Shown here one piece after another: positions 24,601-33,276 of a stretch of 64,000 nt of DNA (the first letter of the stretch is position 1; each line of letters starts with the position of its first letter). The notes beneath the pieces were generated by a model that was not told the origin of the DNA, made no database searches, and worked only from the letters and a program-made list of their open reading frames with translations. The stretch is from BNXB01 sp031548005 (GTDB lineage Bacteria; Bacteroidota; Bacteroidia; Bacteroidales; Azobacteroidaceae). Both the position numbers and the translations under genes were made by a program. The DNA is taken from positions 1-64,000 of the forward strand of contig JAVBRK010000008.1 in NCBI GenBank assembly GCA_031548005.1. Direction: 5' to 3'.

Positions 24601-26085
24601 ATGTCTAACTCAATCTCAAGAAGATCTTTTCTTCAGAAGGGTGGTACTGCGGCATTGGGATTAACAGTGATCCCTTCAATTATTCCGGGTTCCGTTCTTG
24701 GTAAAAACATCAGTGGAGTAACTGCTCCAAGTGACAAACTGAATATCGCCGGTATTGGTGTCGGAGGTATGGGTTTTGCTAACCTTAAAAATCTGGAAAG
24801 TCAGAACATCGTTGGTCTGTGCGACGTCGACTGTAAATACAGCGACCGGGTGTTCAAACATTTTCCGAATGCCAAGGCTTATTACGATTACCGTAAGATG
24901 TACGATGAATTGGGTAAATCGATTGATGCGGTGGTGGTTGCTACTGCCGATCATACTCACGCGATCGTTACTGCCGATGCGATGACAATGGGTAAGCACG
25001 CTTATGTACAAAAACCTCTTACTCACAGTGTTTATGAGTCCCGGTTGTTGACTAAACTGGCTGCAAAAAATAAATTAGCGACTCAGATGGGTAACCAGGG
25101 AGCTTCGGGAGAAGGCGTTCGCAAAATTTTTGAATGGATCTGGAATGGTGAAATCGGTGAAGTGAAAAAAGTGGAATGTTTTACCGACCGTCCGATCTGG
25201 CCTCAGGGTCTTCCCCGTCCGGAACAAACCGAAAAAGTTCCTTCCAAGTTGAATTGGGATTTGTTCTTAGGCCCGGCCCCCGTACGTCCTTACAATCCGA
25301 TCTATACCCCATGGAACTGGCGTGGTTGGTGGGATTTCGGCACAGGAGCTCTTGGCGATATGGCCTGCCATATCCTGCAACCGGTAGCTGAAGCATTGAA
25401 TCTGAAATACCCGACTAAAGTTCAGGGTAGTTCTACGATGTTGCTGACCGACTGTGCTCCGAATGCAGAATTTGTTCGCTACATCTTCCCATCCCGTGAC
25501 AATATGCCGAAAGTATCGATGCCTGAGGTGGAAGTTACCTGGTACGATGGAGGTTTGCAACCGGTTCGCCCGGAAGGTATTCCGGCAGGTAAAAACCTGA
25601 ACGATGACGGAGGTTGCTGTATTTTCTACGGAACAAAAGATACCTTGATCTGTGGTTGCTACGGTGTACGTCCCTGGTTAGTATCCGGAAGAGTGCCTAA
25701 CGCACCGAAAAAGGTACGGGAAGTGACTACATCTCACGAAATGGATTGGGTGCGCGCCTGTAAAGAAAGTCCTGAAAGCCGTGTAGCTTGCGCTTCCGAC
25801 TTTGTAAAAGCCGGACCTCTCAACGAGGTAGTTGTGATGGGCGTACTCGCAGTTCGCCTTCAGGCTCTCAATCAGGAACTGCACTGGGATGGCGAAAATA
25901 TGCGCTTTACCAATATTCCTGACAATGCAGAGATCAGAACGATCATCAAAGACGGATTTACCATCAAAGATGGTCACCCGTCATTCAATAAATCGATGAC
26001 AGATCCGGTGAATGCCAAAGCATTTGCTGCCGAGTTGATCAAACATACTTACAGAAGTGGCTGGGCATTGCCTGCTATGCCTTAA
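24601..26085 (+). CDS. Exported Gfo/Idh/MocA family oxidoreductase
   Basis: The 494-residue precursor opens with a Tat-like signal (SRRSFLQKGGTAALGLTVIP), consistent with export of a protein folded around a nicotinamide cofactor. The Rossmann domain follows at about residues 45-165 (LNIAGIGVGGMGFANLKNL, VVVATADHTHAIVTADAMTMGKHAYVQKPLTHSV, with the catalytic-lysine EKP-type motif read here as QKP). The C-terminal half is the alpha/beta substrate domain (WNWRGWWDFGTGALGDMACHILQPVAEAL). Exported relatives in gut Bacteroides oxidise glycosides at C3 and work with DUF1080 hydrolases, and a DUF1080 gene lies 32 bases downstream. The exact sugar is unknown. Confidence 0.9.
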   Translation: MSNSISRRSFLQKGGTAALGLTVIPSIIPGSVLGKNISGVTAPSDKLNIAGIGVGGMGFANLKNLESQNIVGLCDVDCKYSDRVFKHFPNAKAYYDYRKMYDELGKSIDAVVVATADHTHAIVTADAMTMGKHAYVQKPLTHSVYESRLLTKLAAKNKLATQMGNQGASGEGVRKIFEWIWNGEIGEVKKVECFTDRPIWPQGLPRPEQTEKVPSKLNWDLFLGPAPVRPYNPIYTPWNWRGWWDFGTGALGDMACHILQPVAEALNLKYPTKVQGSSTMLLTDCAPNAEFVRYIFPSRDNMPKVSMPEVEVTWYDGGLQPVRPEGIPAGKNLNDDGGCCIFYGTKDTLICGCYGVRPWLVSGRVPNAPKKVREVTTSHEMDWVRACKESPESRVACASDFVKAGPLNEVVVMGVLAVRLQALNQELHWDGENMRFTNIPDNAEIRTIIKDGFTIKDGHPSFNKSMTDPVNAKAFAAELIKHTYRSGWALPAMP

Positions 26086-26117
26086 GTATTCAATTAATTT
26101 GAAATATAAATATTGAT

Positions 26118-27017
26118 ATGAAAAAAGTAGTTTATACATTAAGCCTGTTCGTGATGGCCGGAATGGTTGCCTCTTGCGGTGGAAATAAAAAAGAAAAGGA
26201 ACCTGCTCCTGAACCGGAAGTATCTGTTAGTGTTCAACAAACTCCGGCAGAAACAGTTGTGCCTCAAAAAATAGAAGGGACAGATACAATTCCTTCTTAT
26301 ACTATTGTTGAGAAACCTCAGGTCGATCTTTCCAAATTCAAAACAGATGCCGATGGTTACATTGTGTTGTTTGACGGAGCCACTTTTGACGGCTGGAGAG
26401 GATACAACCGCGATGATATGCCGAAACGTTGGGTTATTGAAGACGGAGCGATTAAATTCAGCGGTAGCGGTGGCGGAGAAGCTCAGGAAAAAGATGGTGG
26501 AGACATCATTTTTGCTCATAAGTTCAAAAACTTTGAGCTTTCTATCGATTGGAAAGTGGCAAAAGGTTCTAATTCAGGGGTTTTCTATTTAGCTCAGGAA
26601 ATCAAAGATCAGCCGATCTATATTTCTGCTCCTGAAAGCCAGGTATTAGACAATGTGAATCACGTAGATGCAAAGATGGGAAAAGACAACAACCGTCAAT
26701 CTTCTTCTTTGTATGACATGATTCCTGCTAAACCACAAAACTCTAAACCATTCGGAGAGTGGAACAATACAACGATTACCGTATTTAAAGGAACTGTATT
26801 GCATGCTCAAAACGGACAAAATGTAGTGGAATATCACTTGTGGACTCCTCAGTGGACTGAAATGCTGCAAGCCAGCAAATTCAGTCTGAAGAAATGGCCT
26901 TTGGCTTTTGAGTTATTGAATAATTGCGGTGGTGAAAAGCGTGAAGGTTATATCGGGTTGCAAGACCACGGTGATGATGTCTGGTTCAAGAATATCAAAG
27001 TTAAAATTCTGGATTGA
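26118..27017 (+). CDS. DUF1080 family lipoprotein (3-keto-glycoside hydrolase-like)
   Basis: The 299-residue precursor has a lipobox MVASC (Cys20) and a Pro/Glu-rich linker. A DUF1080 jelly-roll domain spans about residues 70-299, with DGYIVLFDGATFDGWRGYNRDDMPKRWVIEDGAIKFSG, FELSIDWKVAKGSNSGVFYLAQE, SPESQVLDN-like APESQVLDNVNH and GYIGLQDHGDDVWFKNIKVK. Members of this lectin-like fold have been shown to hydrolyse 3-keto-glycosides, the products of Gfo/Idh/MocA dehydrogenases. That fits the preceding gene as its partner in one operon. The lipid anchor would hold it on an outer or periplasmic membrane face. A terminator follows the stop. Confidence 0.9.
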   Translation: MKKVVYTLSLFVMAGMVASCGGNKKEKEPAPEPEVSVSVQQTPAETVVPQKIEGTDTIPSYTIVEKPQVDLSKFKTDADGYIVLFDGATFDGWRGYNRDDMPKRWVIEDGAIKFSGSGGGEAQEKDGGDIIFAHKFKNFELSIDWKVAKGSNSGVFYLAQEIKDQPIYISAPESQVLDNVNHVDAKMGKDNNRQSSSLYDMIPAKPQNSKPFGEWNNTTITVFKGTVLHAQNGQNVVEYHLWTPQWTEMLQASKFSLKKWPLAFELLNNCGGEKREGYIGLQDHGDDVWFKNIKVKILD

Positions 27018-27030
27018 TTATCATTAAGAT

Positions 27031-27071
27031 AGGAAAAGGGAAAAGGGAGAATCTCTCCTTTTTCCTTTTTT
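27031..27071 (+). terminator. Probable terminator after the DUF1080 gene
   Basis: Purine-rich (GGAAAAGGGAAAAGGG) and pyrimidine-rich segments around a short loop near 27050 can pair into an imperfect hairpin, followed by a T-rich run. It sits 13 bases after the stop codon. Confidence 0.6.
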
Positions 27072-27089
27072 TATCTCCTTTTTTGTATT

Positions 27090-28079
27090 ATGGATAAAAC
27101 CGAAGTCCGACAGAAAGCGCAAGAATGCATTCGACAGATACGAAGCATTGATTTTGAACACTTGGGGATCAATGAATATAGCCGGGAGTACATCCGGGAA
27201 GTTTTGCCGAACCTTGAATATTTTTTCCGGATTTATACCGATACTATTCTCGTCTTGCTTAAAAAGGAAATTCCTCAGGGATATTTTGTTGATTTTGGAG
27301 GAGGACATGGCTTCCTGAGTCTATTTCTTAAGAAGCTCGGATTTAAAGTGATTTACTGCGATTCTGATCCACTTTCCATACAAACAATTACCACACTGAA
27401 GGAACATCTGGGATCAGGTCCTGAACTCATCGTTGAAGGCTCCAGTGAGGAGTTACTGGCCTATTGTACGGTCAACAAACTCCGTCCTGCTTATCTGATT
27501 GCAACAGATCTGATCGAGCATGTATTTGATCTGAATGTTCTTTTTGCCGACCTCTATCAGATCAATCCCGGGTTTAAGATGGCATTCACCACTCAATCGA
27601 ATCCTTCCAATCCCTACCGGGTGATGCGGTTGAGGAAATTGATGGTAGAAGTCGAAAAAATTTTATTTCTTCCCATGAGAAGCGATTATATCCGGGAAAA
27701 CTATCCCGGTTTGTTGGAAGAAGAGATAGGTAACCTGGCAACAGGAAGTCGTGGCCTTACCTATAAAGGCATTTCAGAGGCGGTCGATAATTATCTTGAA
27801 ACCGGAAAAATGCCGGAACCGGATGTTGACAAATACAACACCTGTGATCCGAATTCCGGAAACTGGATCGAACGGATTTTACCACTTAAAACATATCGCA
27901 AAATTCTGAATAATAACGGGTTTAAGGTGGAGTTCAAAAGGGGGAAATACAACGAGAATAATCGTACCACTACTTCTCTTACTCTTATCCGAGCGGTTAA
28001 CAAACTCTTACGGCATACCGGATTTGCCGGAAGTATTCTGGCTCCTTATCTGATTATAAAAATTACACCTAAAAAATAA
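27090..28079 (+). CDS. Class I SAM-dependent methyltransferase of unknown substrate
   Basis: The 329-residue protein contains a Rossmann SAM-binding core at about residues 65-170. Motif I is YFVDFGGGHGFLSLFLKKLG, the acidic motif II residue is in VIYCDSDPLSI, and a motif IV-like acidic segment is LIATDLIEHVFDLNVLF. The C-terminal half, about 180-329, is lineage-specific and charged (LPLKTYRKILNNNGFKVEFKRGKYN), with a slightly hydrophobic end (GFAGSILAPYLIIKI). It resembles methyltransferases found in glycan or lipid biosynthesis loci, but nothing next to it confirms that. It stands alone between a terminator upstream and a bidirectional terminator downstream. Confidence 0.8.
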   Translation: MDKTEVRQKAQECIRQIRSIDFEHLGINEYSREYIREVLPNLEYFFRIYTDTILVLLKKEIPQGYFVDFGGGHGFLSLFLKKLGFKVIYCDSDPLSIQTITTLKEHLGSGPELIVEGSSEELLAYCTVNKLRPAYLIATDLIEHVFDLNVLFADLYQINPGFKMAFTTQSNPSNPYRVMRLRKLMVEVEKILFLPMRSDYIRENYPGLLEEEIGNLATGSRGLTYKGISEAVDNYLETGKMPEPDVDKYNTCDPNSGNWIERILPLKTYRKILNNNGFKVEFKRGKYNENNRTTTSLTLIRAVNKLLRHTGFAGSILAPYLIIKITPKK

Positions 28080-28080
28080 G

Positions 28081-28108
28081 AACGTCCTGAATTTTCATCC
28101 AGGACGTT
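28081..28108. terminator. Bidirectional terminator between the methyltransferase gene and tRNA-His
   Basis: A perfect 9-base-pair stem (28081-28089 with 28100-28108, 10-base loop) lies directly after the methyltransferase stop. The minus-strand transcript of tRNA-His also ends here, with a U-rich run after the stem on that strand (the plus strand has A-runs before 28081). Confidence 0.8.
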
Positions 28109-28127
28109 TCAACTATTATTCTACTTT

Positions 28128-28205
28128 TGGGGTGGAAGACGGGATTCGAACCCGCGACCCTCAGAACCACAATCTGATGCTCTAACCAACTGAGCTACAA
28201 CCACC
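28128..28205 (-). tRNA. tRNA-His (anticodon GTG)
   Basis: The minus strand folds into a cloverleaf with D-arm GCTC/GAGC, anticodon stem TCAGA/TCTGA around loop TTGTGGT (anticodon GTG), and T-arm GCGGG/CCCGT. The base before the acceptor is G (28205) opposite a C discriminator (28131), the hallmark G-1:C73 of tRNA-His. A 3' CCA is encoded at 28128-28130. The acceptor stem has two adjacent T-T mismatches (positions 5-68 and 6-67). Confidence 0.95.
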
Positions 28206-28222
28206 ATGTTTGAATTGCGCTG

Positions 28223-28254
28223 CAAAGTTACGCTTTTGTTCTTATTTTTGCAAA
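28223..28254 (-). promoter_or_regulatory. Promoter of tRNA-His
   Basis: On the minus strand, TTTG (28251-28254) and TAACTTTG (28223-28230) are separated by exactly 20 bases, a full consensus Bacteroidota promoter starting about 17 bases before the tRNA. Confidence 0.85.
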
Positions 28255-28300
28255 GTTTATTGCAGAAATTTAAATGATTTTTTACACAATATCCTGTCGC

Positions 28301-29182
28301 TTACCGGTAAATTGCTTGCTTTCCGGCCAATAACGTATTTCGCATCAATGAAATAATAGTCATTGGACCGACTCCGCCGGGAACAGGAGTGATATAAGAG
28401 CATTTGGGTGCTACCTCGTCGAATTTGACATCTCCGGTCAGCTTGAAACCCGATTTGGTTTTGTCGGACGGAACGCGTGTTGTTCCGACGTCGATCACAA
28501 CAGCTCCTTCTTTCACCATATCGGCTTTGACAAATTCCGGTGATCCCAGGGCGGCGATAATAATGTCGGCCTGCAAACAATACTCCCGGATATTCTTCGT
28601 GCGGCTATGACAAACGGTAACCGTACAGTCTCCCGGCGATGCTTTTTGCATCATCAGCGAGGCCATTGGCTTGCCGACAATGTTGCTGCGTCCCAGAATC
28701 ACACAATGCTTGCCTGCTGTTTCAATGTGGTAGCGTTTCAATAACTCCACAATTCCGGCAGGAGTGGCGGATACGAAGCAGGGAAGTCCGATAGACATAC
28801 GGCCTACATTAATCGGATGGAAACCGTCTACATCTTTCCGGTAGTCGATCGCTTCAACGACTTTTTGTTCCGAGATATGTTTGGGAAGAGGCAACTGAAC
28901 GATAAAGCCGTCGACAGACGGATCATTGTTCAATTCATGGACTTTTTTTAAGAGCTCTTCTTCTGTGATATGATCTGTATACCGGATCAGGGTGGACTGA
29001 AAGCCGACTTCTTCGCAGGTTTTTACTTTGCTGGCAACATAAGTTTCACTTCCTCCATCGTTTCCGACCAGAATGGCTACCAGATGAGGGATTTTTCCTC
29101 CACCGGCTTTTATTTGTTTCACTTCTTCGGCGATCTCAAATTTCATTTGATTTGCAATCGCTTTTCCATCAATGAGTTGCAT
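28301..29182 (-). CDS. folD: Bifunctional methylenetetrahydrofolate dehydrogenase / cyclohydrolase FolD
   Basis: The 293-residue enzyme oxidises 5,10-methylene-THF to methenyl-THF and hydrolyses it to 10-formyl-THF for purine and fMet synthesis. The active-site YxxxK motif is Tyr48-Lys52 (ETYVASKVKTCEEVG). The signature DGFIVQLPLPKH, the Rossmann segment CVILGRSNIVGKPMASLM and the C-terminal TPVPGGVGPMTIISLM are intact. It follows ffh by 44 bases on the same strand and is probably co-transcribed with it. tRNA-His, on the same strand, has its own promoter just downstream. Confidence 0.97.
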   Translation of the reverse strand: MQLIDGKAIANQMKFEIAEEVKQIKAGGGKIPHLVAILVGNDGGSETYVASKVKTCEEVGFQSTLIRYTDHITEEELLKKVHELNNDPSVDGFIVQLPLPKHISEQKVVEAIDYRKDVDGFHPINVGRMSIGLPCFVSATPAGIVELLKRYHIETAGKHCVILGRSNIVGKPMASLMMQKASPGDCTVTVCHSRTKNIREYCLQADIIIAALGSPEFVKADMVKEGAVVIDVGTTRVPSDKTKSGFKLTGDVKFDEVAPKCSYITPVPGGVGPMTIISLMRNTLLAGKQAIYR

Positions 29183-29226
29183 CTCTGTTAATTATTTAGC
29201 GGTGAATGAGTGAATACCGGTATAAG

Positions 29227-30549
29227 TTAATGGTTTCTCATCAATCCTTTCCCCGGCAACTTGGCTCCGGTTACCATTTTCATCATCTTCCGGGTTTCAT
29301 CGAATTGCTTGAGTAGTTTGTTGACTTCCACAACATTGGTGCCGCTCCCTTTTGCGATCCGCGCCCGCCGTGATCCATTCAGAATCCCGGGATTGGTGCG
29401 TTCTTCGGGTGTCATGGAGCAGATAATCGCCTCGATACTTTTGAAAGCGTTGTCGTCGATATCTACATCTTTCAGGGCTTTTCCTACTCCCGGGATCATG
29501 GATGCCAGGTCTTTCAGGTTCCCCATTTTTTTGATCTGGTGGATTTGAGACAGGAAGTCATTAAAGTCGAACTGATTCTTTGCAATTTTACGTTGCAGCC
29601 GTTTGGCTTCCTCTTCATCGTATTGCTCCTGGGCTTTCTCCACGAGGGAAACAATATCTCCCATCCCCAGGATACGATCGGCCATCCGCTTGGGGTGGAA
29701 CGGGTCGATGGCATCGAGTTTCTCTCCGGTTCCTACAAACTTGATCGGCTTGTTTACTACCGTACGAATGGAAAGCGCCGCTCCCCCCCGGGTATCCCCG
29801 TCTAATTTGGTAAGAACAACTCCGTGAAAATCGAGGCGGTCGTTGAATTCTTTAGCTGTGTTTACAGCGTCTTGTCCGGTCATGGAGTCGACTACAAACA
29901 GAATTTCGTTCGGGTTGATTGCCGATTTTACCGCCGCGATTTCTTTCATCATCTGTTCGTCTATAGCCAAACGTCCGGCTGTATCGACAATGACGACATC
30001 GTTACTGTTCTGTTTTGCGAATTTAATTGCATTTTCAGCAATTTGAACCGGGTTTTTATTTTCTTCTTCGGTATAAACAGGCACCTGGATCTGCTCTCCC
30101 AGTACTTTCAATTGTTCGATTGCCGCCGGGCGGTATACGTCACAAGCTACCAGCAACGGTTTTTTACCCTTCTTTTCTTTCAGCATTTTGGCTAACTTGC
30201 CGGAAAAGGTAGTCTTACCGGATCCTTGCAACCCTGACATCAGAATAATTGCCGGTGAGCCTTTGATATCGATTTCGGCAGTTTCGCCACCCATCAGTTC
30301 GGTCAATTCATCGTGTACGATTTTAACCATCAATTCGTTGGGTTTGACTGCAGTCAGCACGTTTTGTCCCAACGCTTTTTCTTTCACCGTGTCCGTGAAA
30401 TTCTTGGCGACTTTATAGTTTACGTCCGCATCCAACAGGGCTTTGCGTACGTCTTTCAGTGTTTCTGCAACATTGATCTCGGTGATTTTTCCTTCACCTT
30501 TTAACAGCTTAAACGATCGTTCTAATCTGTCACTTAAATTTTCAAACAT
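29227..30549 (-). CDS. ffh: Signal recognition particle GTPase Ffh
   Basis: Ffh binds signal sequences and the 4.5S/6S RNA and delivers ribosomes to FtsY. The 440-residue protein has the N domain (residues 1-90, LSDRLERSFKLLKGEGKITE) and the Ras-like G domain with ILMSGLQGSGKTTFSGKLA (P-loop at about 104-118), DVYRPAAIEQL, DTAGRL and TKLDGDTRGGAALS. The methionine-rich M domain begins near 300 (IPGVGKALKDVDIDDNAFKSIEAIICSMTPEER, GSRRARIAKGSGTNVVEVNKLLKQF). The RNA-binding SRRxRIAxGSG motif is present. Length is normal. A -7 box lies 34 bases upstream. Confidence 0.97.
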   Translation of the reverse strand: MFENLSDRLERSFKLLKGEGKITEINVAETLKDVRKALLDADVNYKVAKNFTDTVKEKALGQNVLTAVKPNELMVKIVHDELTELMGGETAEIDIKGSPAIILMSGLQGSGKTTFSGKLAKMLKEKKGKKPLLVACDVYRPAAIEQLKVLGEQIQVPVYTEEENKNPVQIAENAIKFAKQNSNDVVIVDTAGRLAIDEQMMKEIAAVKSAINPNEILFVVDSMTGQDAVNTAKEFNDRLDFHGVVLTKLDGDTRGGAALSIRTVVNKPIKFVGTGEKLDAIDPFHPKRMADRILGMGDIVSLVEKAQEQYDEEEAKRLQRKIAKNQFDFNDFLSQIHQIKKMGNLKDLASMIPGVGKALKDVDIDDNAFKSIEAIICSMTPEERTNPGILNGSRRARIAKGSGTNVVEVNKLLKQFDETRKMMKMVTGAKLPGKGLMRNH

Positions 30550-30582
30550 ATATTTATTTTCTGTGCGATTGTTTTAAGATTG

Positions 30583-30590
30583 CAAAAGTA
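30583..30590 (-). promoter_or_regulatory. -7 box of ffh
   Basis: The minus strand reads TACTTTTG, matching TAnnTTTG, 34 bases before the ffh start codon. No perfect -33 TTTG is visible. Confidence 0.45.
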
Positions 30591-30650
30591 CAATAAAAGC
30601 TTCAAGAATGAAAATAACCGGCTGGATTTTGATCATTTTATTACGACTTA

Positions 30651-32018
30651 TCACGACCTGATTCTCCATTCTCCCGGGTACAGGTTATTGGCCCTGTTCC
30701 CGATATTTTTGACGAATCCGAGTGCGGCGTCCTTGAACGTGACGAGGAGATAACCTTTGGAACAGGTTTCAGGAAGGTTGAATATCGCTTCTCTTCTCAG
30801 AAATTGAATGATCTGATCTTTGTCTAATTCCAATGAGGGGAACGATTCTCTGCAAAATTCCACGGAGAGCGATAATCCGTGTTCCGGTATAATATCTTTT
30901 CCTTTGATTTCTCCGATAGGGATTCCGGCATGAACGATCCTCATTTGCTCTTTCAATGCAGAAAACCGGTCCCAATGACTTTGTGGGAATGCGAAAATCC
31001 GGTTTTTCTCTTCAAAAAAATGGTAACTTTCCGGATTTTTTAACCAGGAATACACATTGAACGGGATACTCGTTTTGGAGGAATCCCGGACTTTTCTGTC
31101 TTTTTTCCGTTCAGATCCAACCGGAATTTCAGGTTCCTCTTGTCCGGAATTTTTACGAATGACCGCAAGAAAAAACCCTTCCCCTTTCGTTTTATGAGGC
31201 AGGAAACGATAAGCCGGAATGCCGTGTTTCAGGCTCCCTGTGATCTCCCAGCTATCCGGGACGGCCGGGATCCGGAGTATTTCTCCTCCGAGCTCCGATG
31301 CAATCCACAGAACGTTATCTTCATTTTCTTTTGTGTTGTAGGTGCAGGTGCTGTAGATCAGGATCCCTCCTGGAGACAGGGCCGGCCAGGCATCGGCGAT
31401 GATCCGGCGTTGCCTTTCGGCGCACAGGTTGATGTTGGCAACCGACCATTCGTTTATGGCTTGCGGATCTTTACGGAACATTCCTTCGCCGGAGCAAGGA
31501 GCATCGATTAAGATCAGATCGAAACTGTTTTGTATTTTCCCGATTTCCGCCGGGTCGTTCTGGATCACAATGGTTGCCGGATTTCCCCATTTCATCAGAT
31601 TTTCGGCCAGAATATGGGCCCGGCTGCGGATCACTTCATTCGATACGAGCAGGCTGCCTTGGGGTAATACCGACAACAGGTGGGTCGATTTTCCTCCGGG
31701 AGCTGCACATAGGTCCAGAGCGCAGGCCGGTTTTGATATGAATGTTTTGACGGCTTGTTCCAGGAACATGGATGAGGCCTCCTGAACATAATAGTGTCCG
31801 GCATGAAATAAGGGATCGAAAGTGAAAGAAGGACGGGCGTCAAGATAATAACCCGTTTTGCACCAGGAGACATTTTTATTCCCGGGCAGGTAATCATTTT
31901 TTGTTTCGTTTATACGGATACTTACAGGAATATCCTGTTCCAGGGACGAAATAAATGCAGGATATTCCGATCCGAGGATATCCTGCATTTGTATTATAAA
32001 TTCTTCCGGCAGGTTCAT
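30651..32018 (-). CDS. RsmF/RsmB-type rRNA cytosine-C5 methyltransferase (NOL1/NOP2/Sun family)
   Basis: The 455-residue protein matches the RsmF-like branch. A catalytic domain spans about residues 1-290, with SAM motif ALDLCAAPGGKSTHLLSVL, motif IV DAPCSGEGMFRKDP (about Cys173) and motif VI STCTYNTKENEDNV (about Cys224). The paired cysteines are required for m5C formation and release. A C-terminal RNA-binding region follows (FPQSHWDRF, GIPIGEIKGKDIIPEHGLSLS, with a PUA-like end LVTFKDAALGFVKNIGNRANNLYPGEWRIRS). The likely target is a 16S rRNA cytosine, but the exact position is not predictable. Its start overlaps the alanine dehydrogenase stop by 4 bases. Confidence 0.92.
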   Translation of the reverse strand: MNLPEEFIIQMQDILGSEYPAFISSLEQDIPVSIRINETKNDYLPGNKNVSWCKTGYYLDARPSFTFDPLFHAGHYYVQEASSMFLEQAVKTFISKPACALDLCAAPGGKSTHLLSVLPQGSLLVSNEVIRSRAHILAENLMKWGNPATIVIQNDPAEIGKIQNSFDLILIDAPCSGEGMFRKDPQAINEWSVANINLCAERQRRIIADAWPALSPGGILIYSTCTYNTKENEDNVLWIASELGGEILRIPAVPDSWEITGSLKHGIPAYRFLPHKTKGEGFFLAVIRKNSGQEEPEIPVGSERKKDRKVRDSSKTSIPFNVYSWLKNPESYHFFEEKNRIFAFPQSHWDRFSALKEQMRIVHAGIPIGEIKGKDIIPEHGLSLSVEFCRESFPSLELDKDQIIQFLRREAIFNLPETCSKGYLLVTFKDAALGFVKNIGNRANNLYPGEWRIRS

Positions 32019-33118
32019 TTAATAGGCTCGTAGGGAAGGTTCAGGGCTTCAGCCACGGGTTTATAAACCAGTTTCCCATCGCATACATTGAGACCTTTGC
32101 CCAATGCCGGATCTTCTTCCAATGCCTGTTTCCATCCTTTATCAGCAATAGCCAGCGCGTAGGGGAAAGTCGCATTGGTCAATGCCAGGGTTGAAGTCCT
32201 CGGAACAGCCCCGGGAATATTGGCTACGCAGTATTGTACCACACCGTTCACCTCAAAAACCGGATCTTTGTGGGTGGTTGGCCGGGAAGTTTCGAAACAA
32301 CCTCCCTGATCGATGGCGACGTCGACCATTACCGCTCCTTTTTTCATTCCGGCGATCATTTCCCGGGTAACCAGTTTGGGAGCTTTGGCCCCGGCAACCA
32401 GAACCGCCCCGATGACAACGTCGGATTGTCTGATCTCTTCTTTCACGTTGTGCGGATTGTACATGATTTGCTTGCAATTGGCAGGCATCACATCGCTCAG
32501 ATAGCGCAGGCGCTCCAGGTTGATATCCATGATAGTCACATCGGCTCCTAATCCGCAGGCCATTTTAGCTGCATTGATCCCAACCACTCCTCCTCCGATG
32601 ACTAACACTTTGGCCGGAGCTACTCCCGGAACCCCCCCGAGTAATAACCCGGCTCCTCCCTGGGGCATCTCCAGAAAGCGGGCGGCTTCCTGAACCGACA
32701 TTCTTCCGGCAACCTCGCTCATAGGCTGGAGTAACGGGAGGCGTCCGTCTTTCAATTCTACGGTCTCGTAAGCGATTGCAACACACTGGCTTTTTATCAG
32801 CGCTTTTGTCTGCTCCATATCTGCTGCTAAATGCAGGTAAGTAAAAACGATCTGTCCCGGGCGAAGCAAACTGTATTCGGATGGAAGGATCTCTTTTACA
32901 TGCATCACCATATCTGCCCGGGCGAATATATCCTGTGGATTATCTATTATTTGCGCCCCGGCTTGGATATACTCTTCGTCAGAAAAACTACTGCCGGCTC
33001 CGGCATTTTTTTCTACCAGTACGGTATGTCCGTGCCCAACCATTTGTTCTACCCCTGCCGGAGTCATTGAAACCCGGTTTTCCTGAGATTTGATTTCTTT
33101 TAAAATACCTATTTTCAT
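32015..33118 (-). CDS. ald: Alanine dehydrogenase
   Basis: The 367-residue enzyme catalyses NAD-dependent interconversion of L-alanine with pyruvate and ammonia. The N-terminal catalytic domain begins MKIGILKEIKSQENRVSMTPAGVEQMV, with the substrate Lys/His region in AYETVELKDGRLPLLQPMSEVAGRMS. The Rossmann domain contains KVLVIGGGVVGINAAKMACGLGADVTIMD, and GGCFETSRPTTHKDPVFEVNGVVQYCVANIPGAVPRTST is a family signature. Length is typical. It is first in a two-gene unit with the rRNA methyltransferase downstream (ATGA overlap). A TATTTTTG box on the minus strand (33157-33164) is a candidate -7 element. Confidence 0.95.
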   Translation of the reverse strand: MKIGILKEIKSQENRVSMTPAGVEQMVGHGHTVLVEKNAGAGSSFSDEEYIQAGAQIIDNPQDIFARADMVMHVKEILPSEYSLLRPGQIVFTYLHLAADMEQTKALIKSQCVAIAYETVELKDGRLPLLQPMSEVAGRMSVQEAARFLEMPQGGAGLLLGGVPGVAPAKVLVIGGGVVGINAAKMACGLGADVTIMDINLERLRYLSDVMPANCKQIMYNPHNVKEEIRQSDVVIGAVLVAGAKAPKLVTREMIAGMKKGAVMVDVAIDQGGCFETSRPTTHKDPVFEVNGVVQYCVANIPGAVPRTSTLALTNATFPYALAIADKGWKQALEEDPALGKGLNVCDGKLVYKPVAEALNLPYEPIK

Positions 33119-33216
33119 ACACTTAGGATTTAATTTGTTGAAAAGATTCGTTTTTACAAAAATAGGAAAAAATCCGGAAGTTCTATCAGCCGTTCATCAG
33201 TTTTTTTATCATAAAA

Positions 33217-33250
33217 AAAGGCTACCGACCACAAGCGGTCAATAGCCTTT
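33217..33250 (-). terminator. Terminator of the ferredoxin gene
   Basis: On the minus strand an imperfect stem (8 pairs, a 2x2 internal loop, 4 more pairs, 6-base loop) is followed by a run of seven U. It lies 27 bases after the ferredoxin stop. Confidence 0.85.
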
Positions 33251-33276
33251 ATTCATTTTTGATCAATTCTATGAGA

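Noticed and set aside
27090..28079. Assignment of the methyltransferase to a named pathway such as UbiE or lipid A modification
   Set aside because: Only the generic SAM-binding motifs are recognisable; the C-terminal half gives no specific match.
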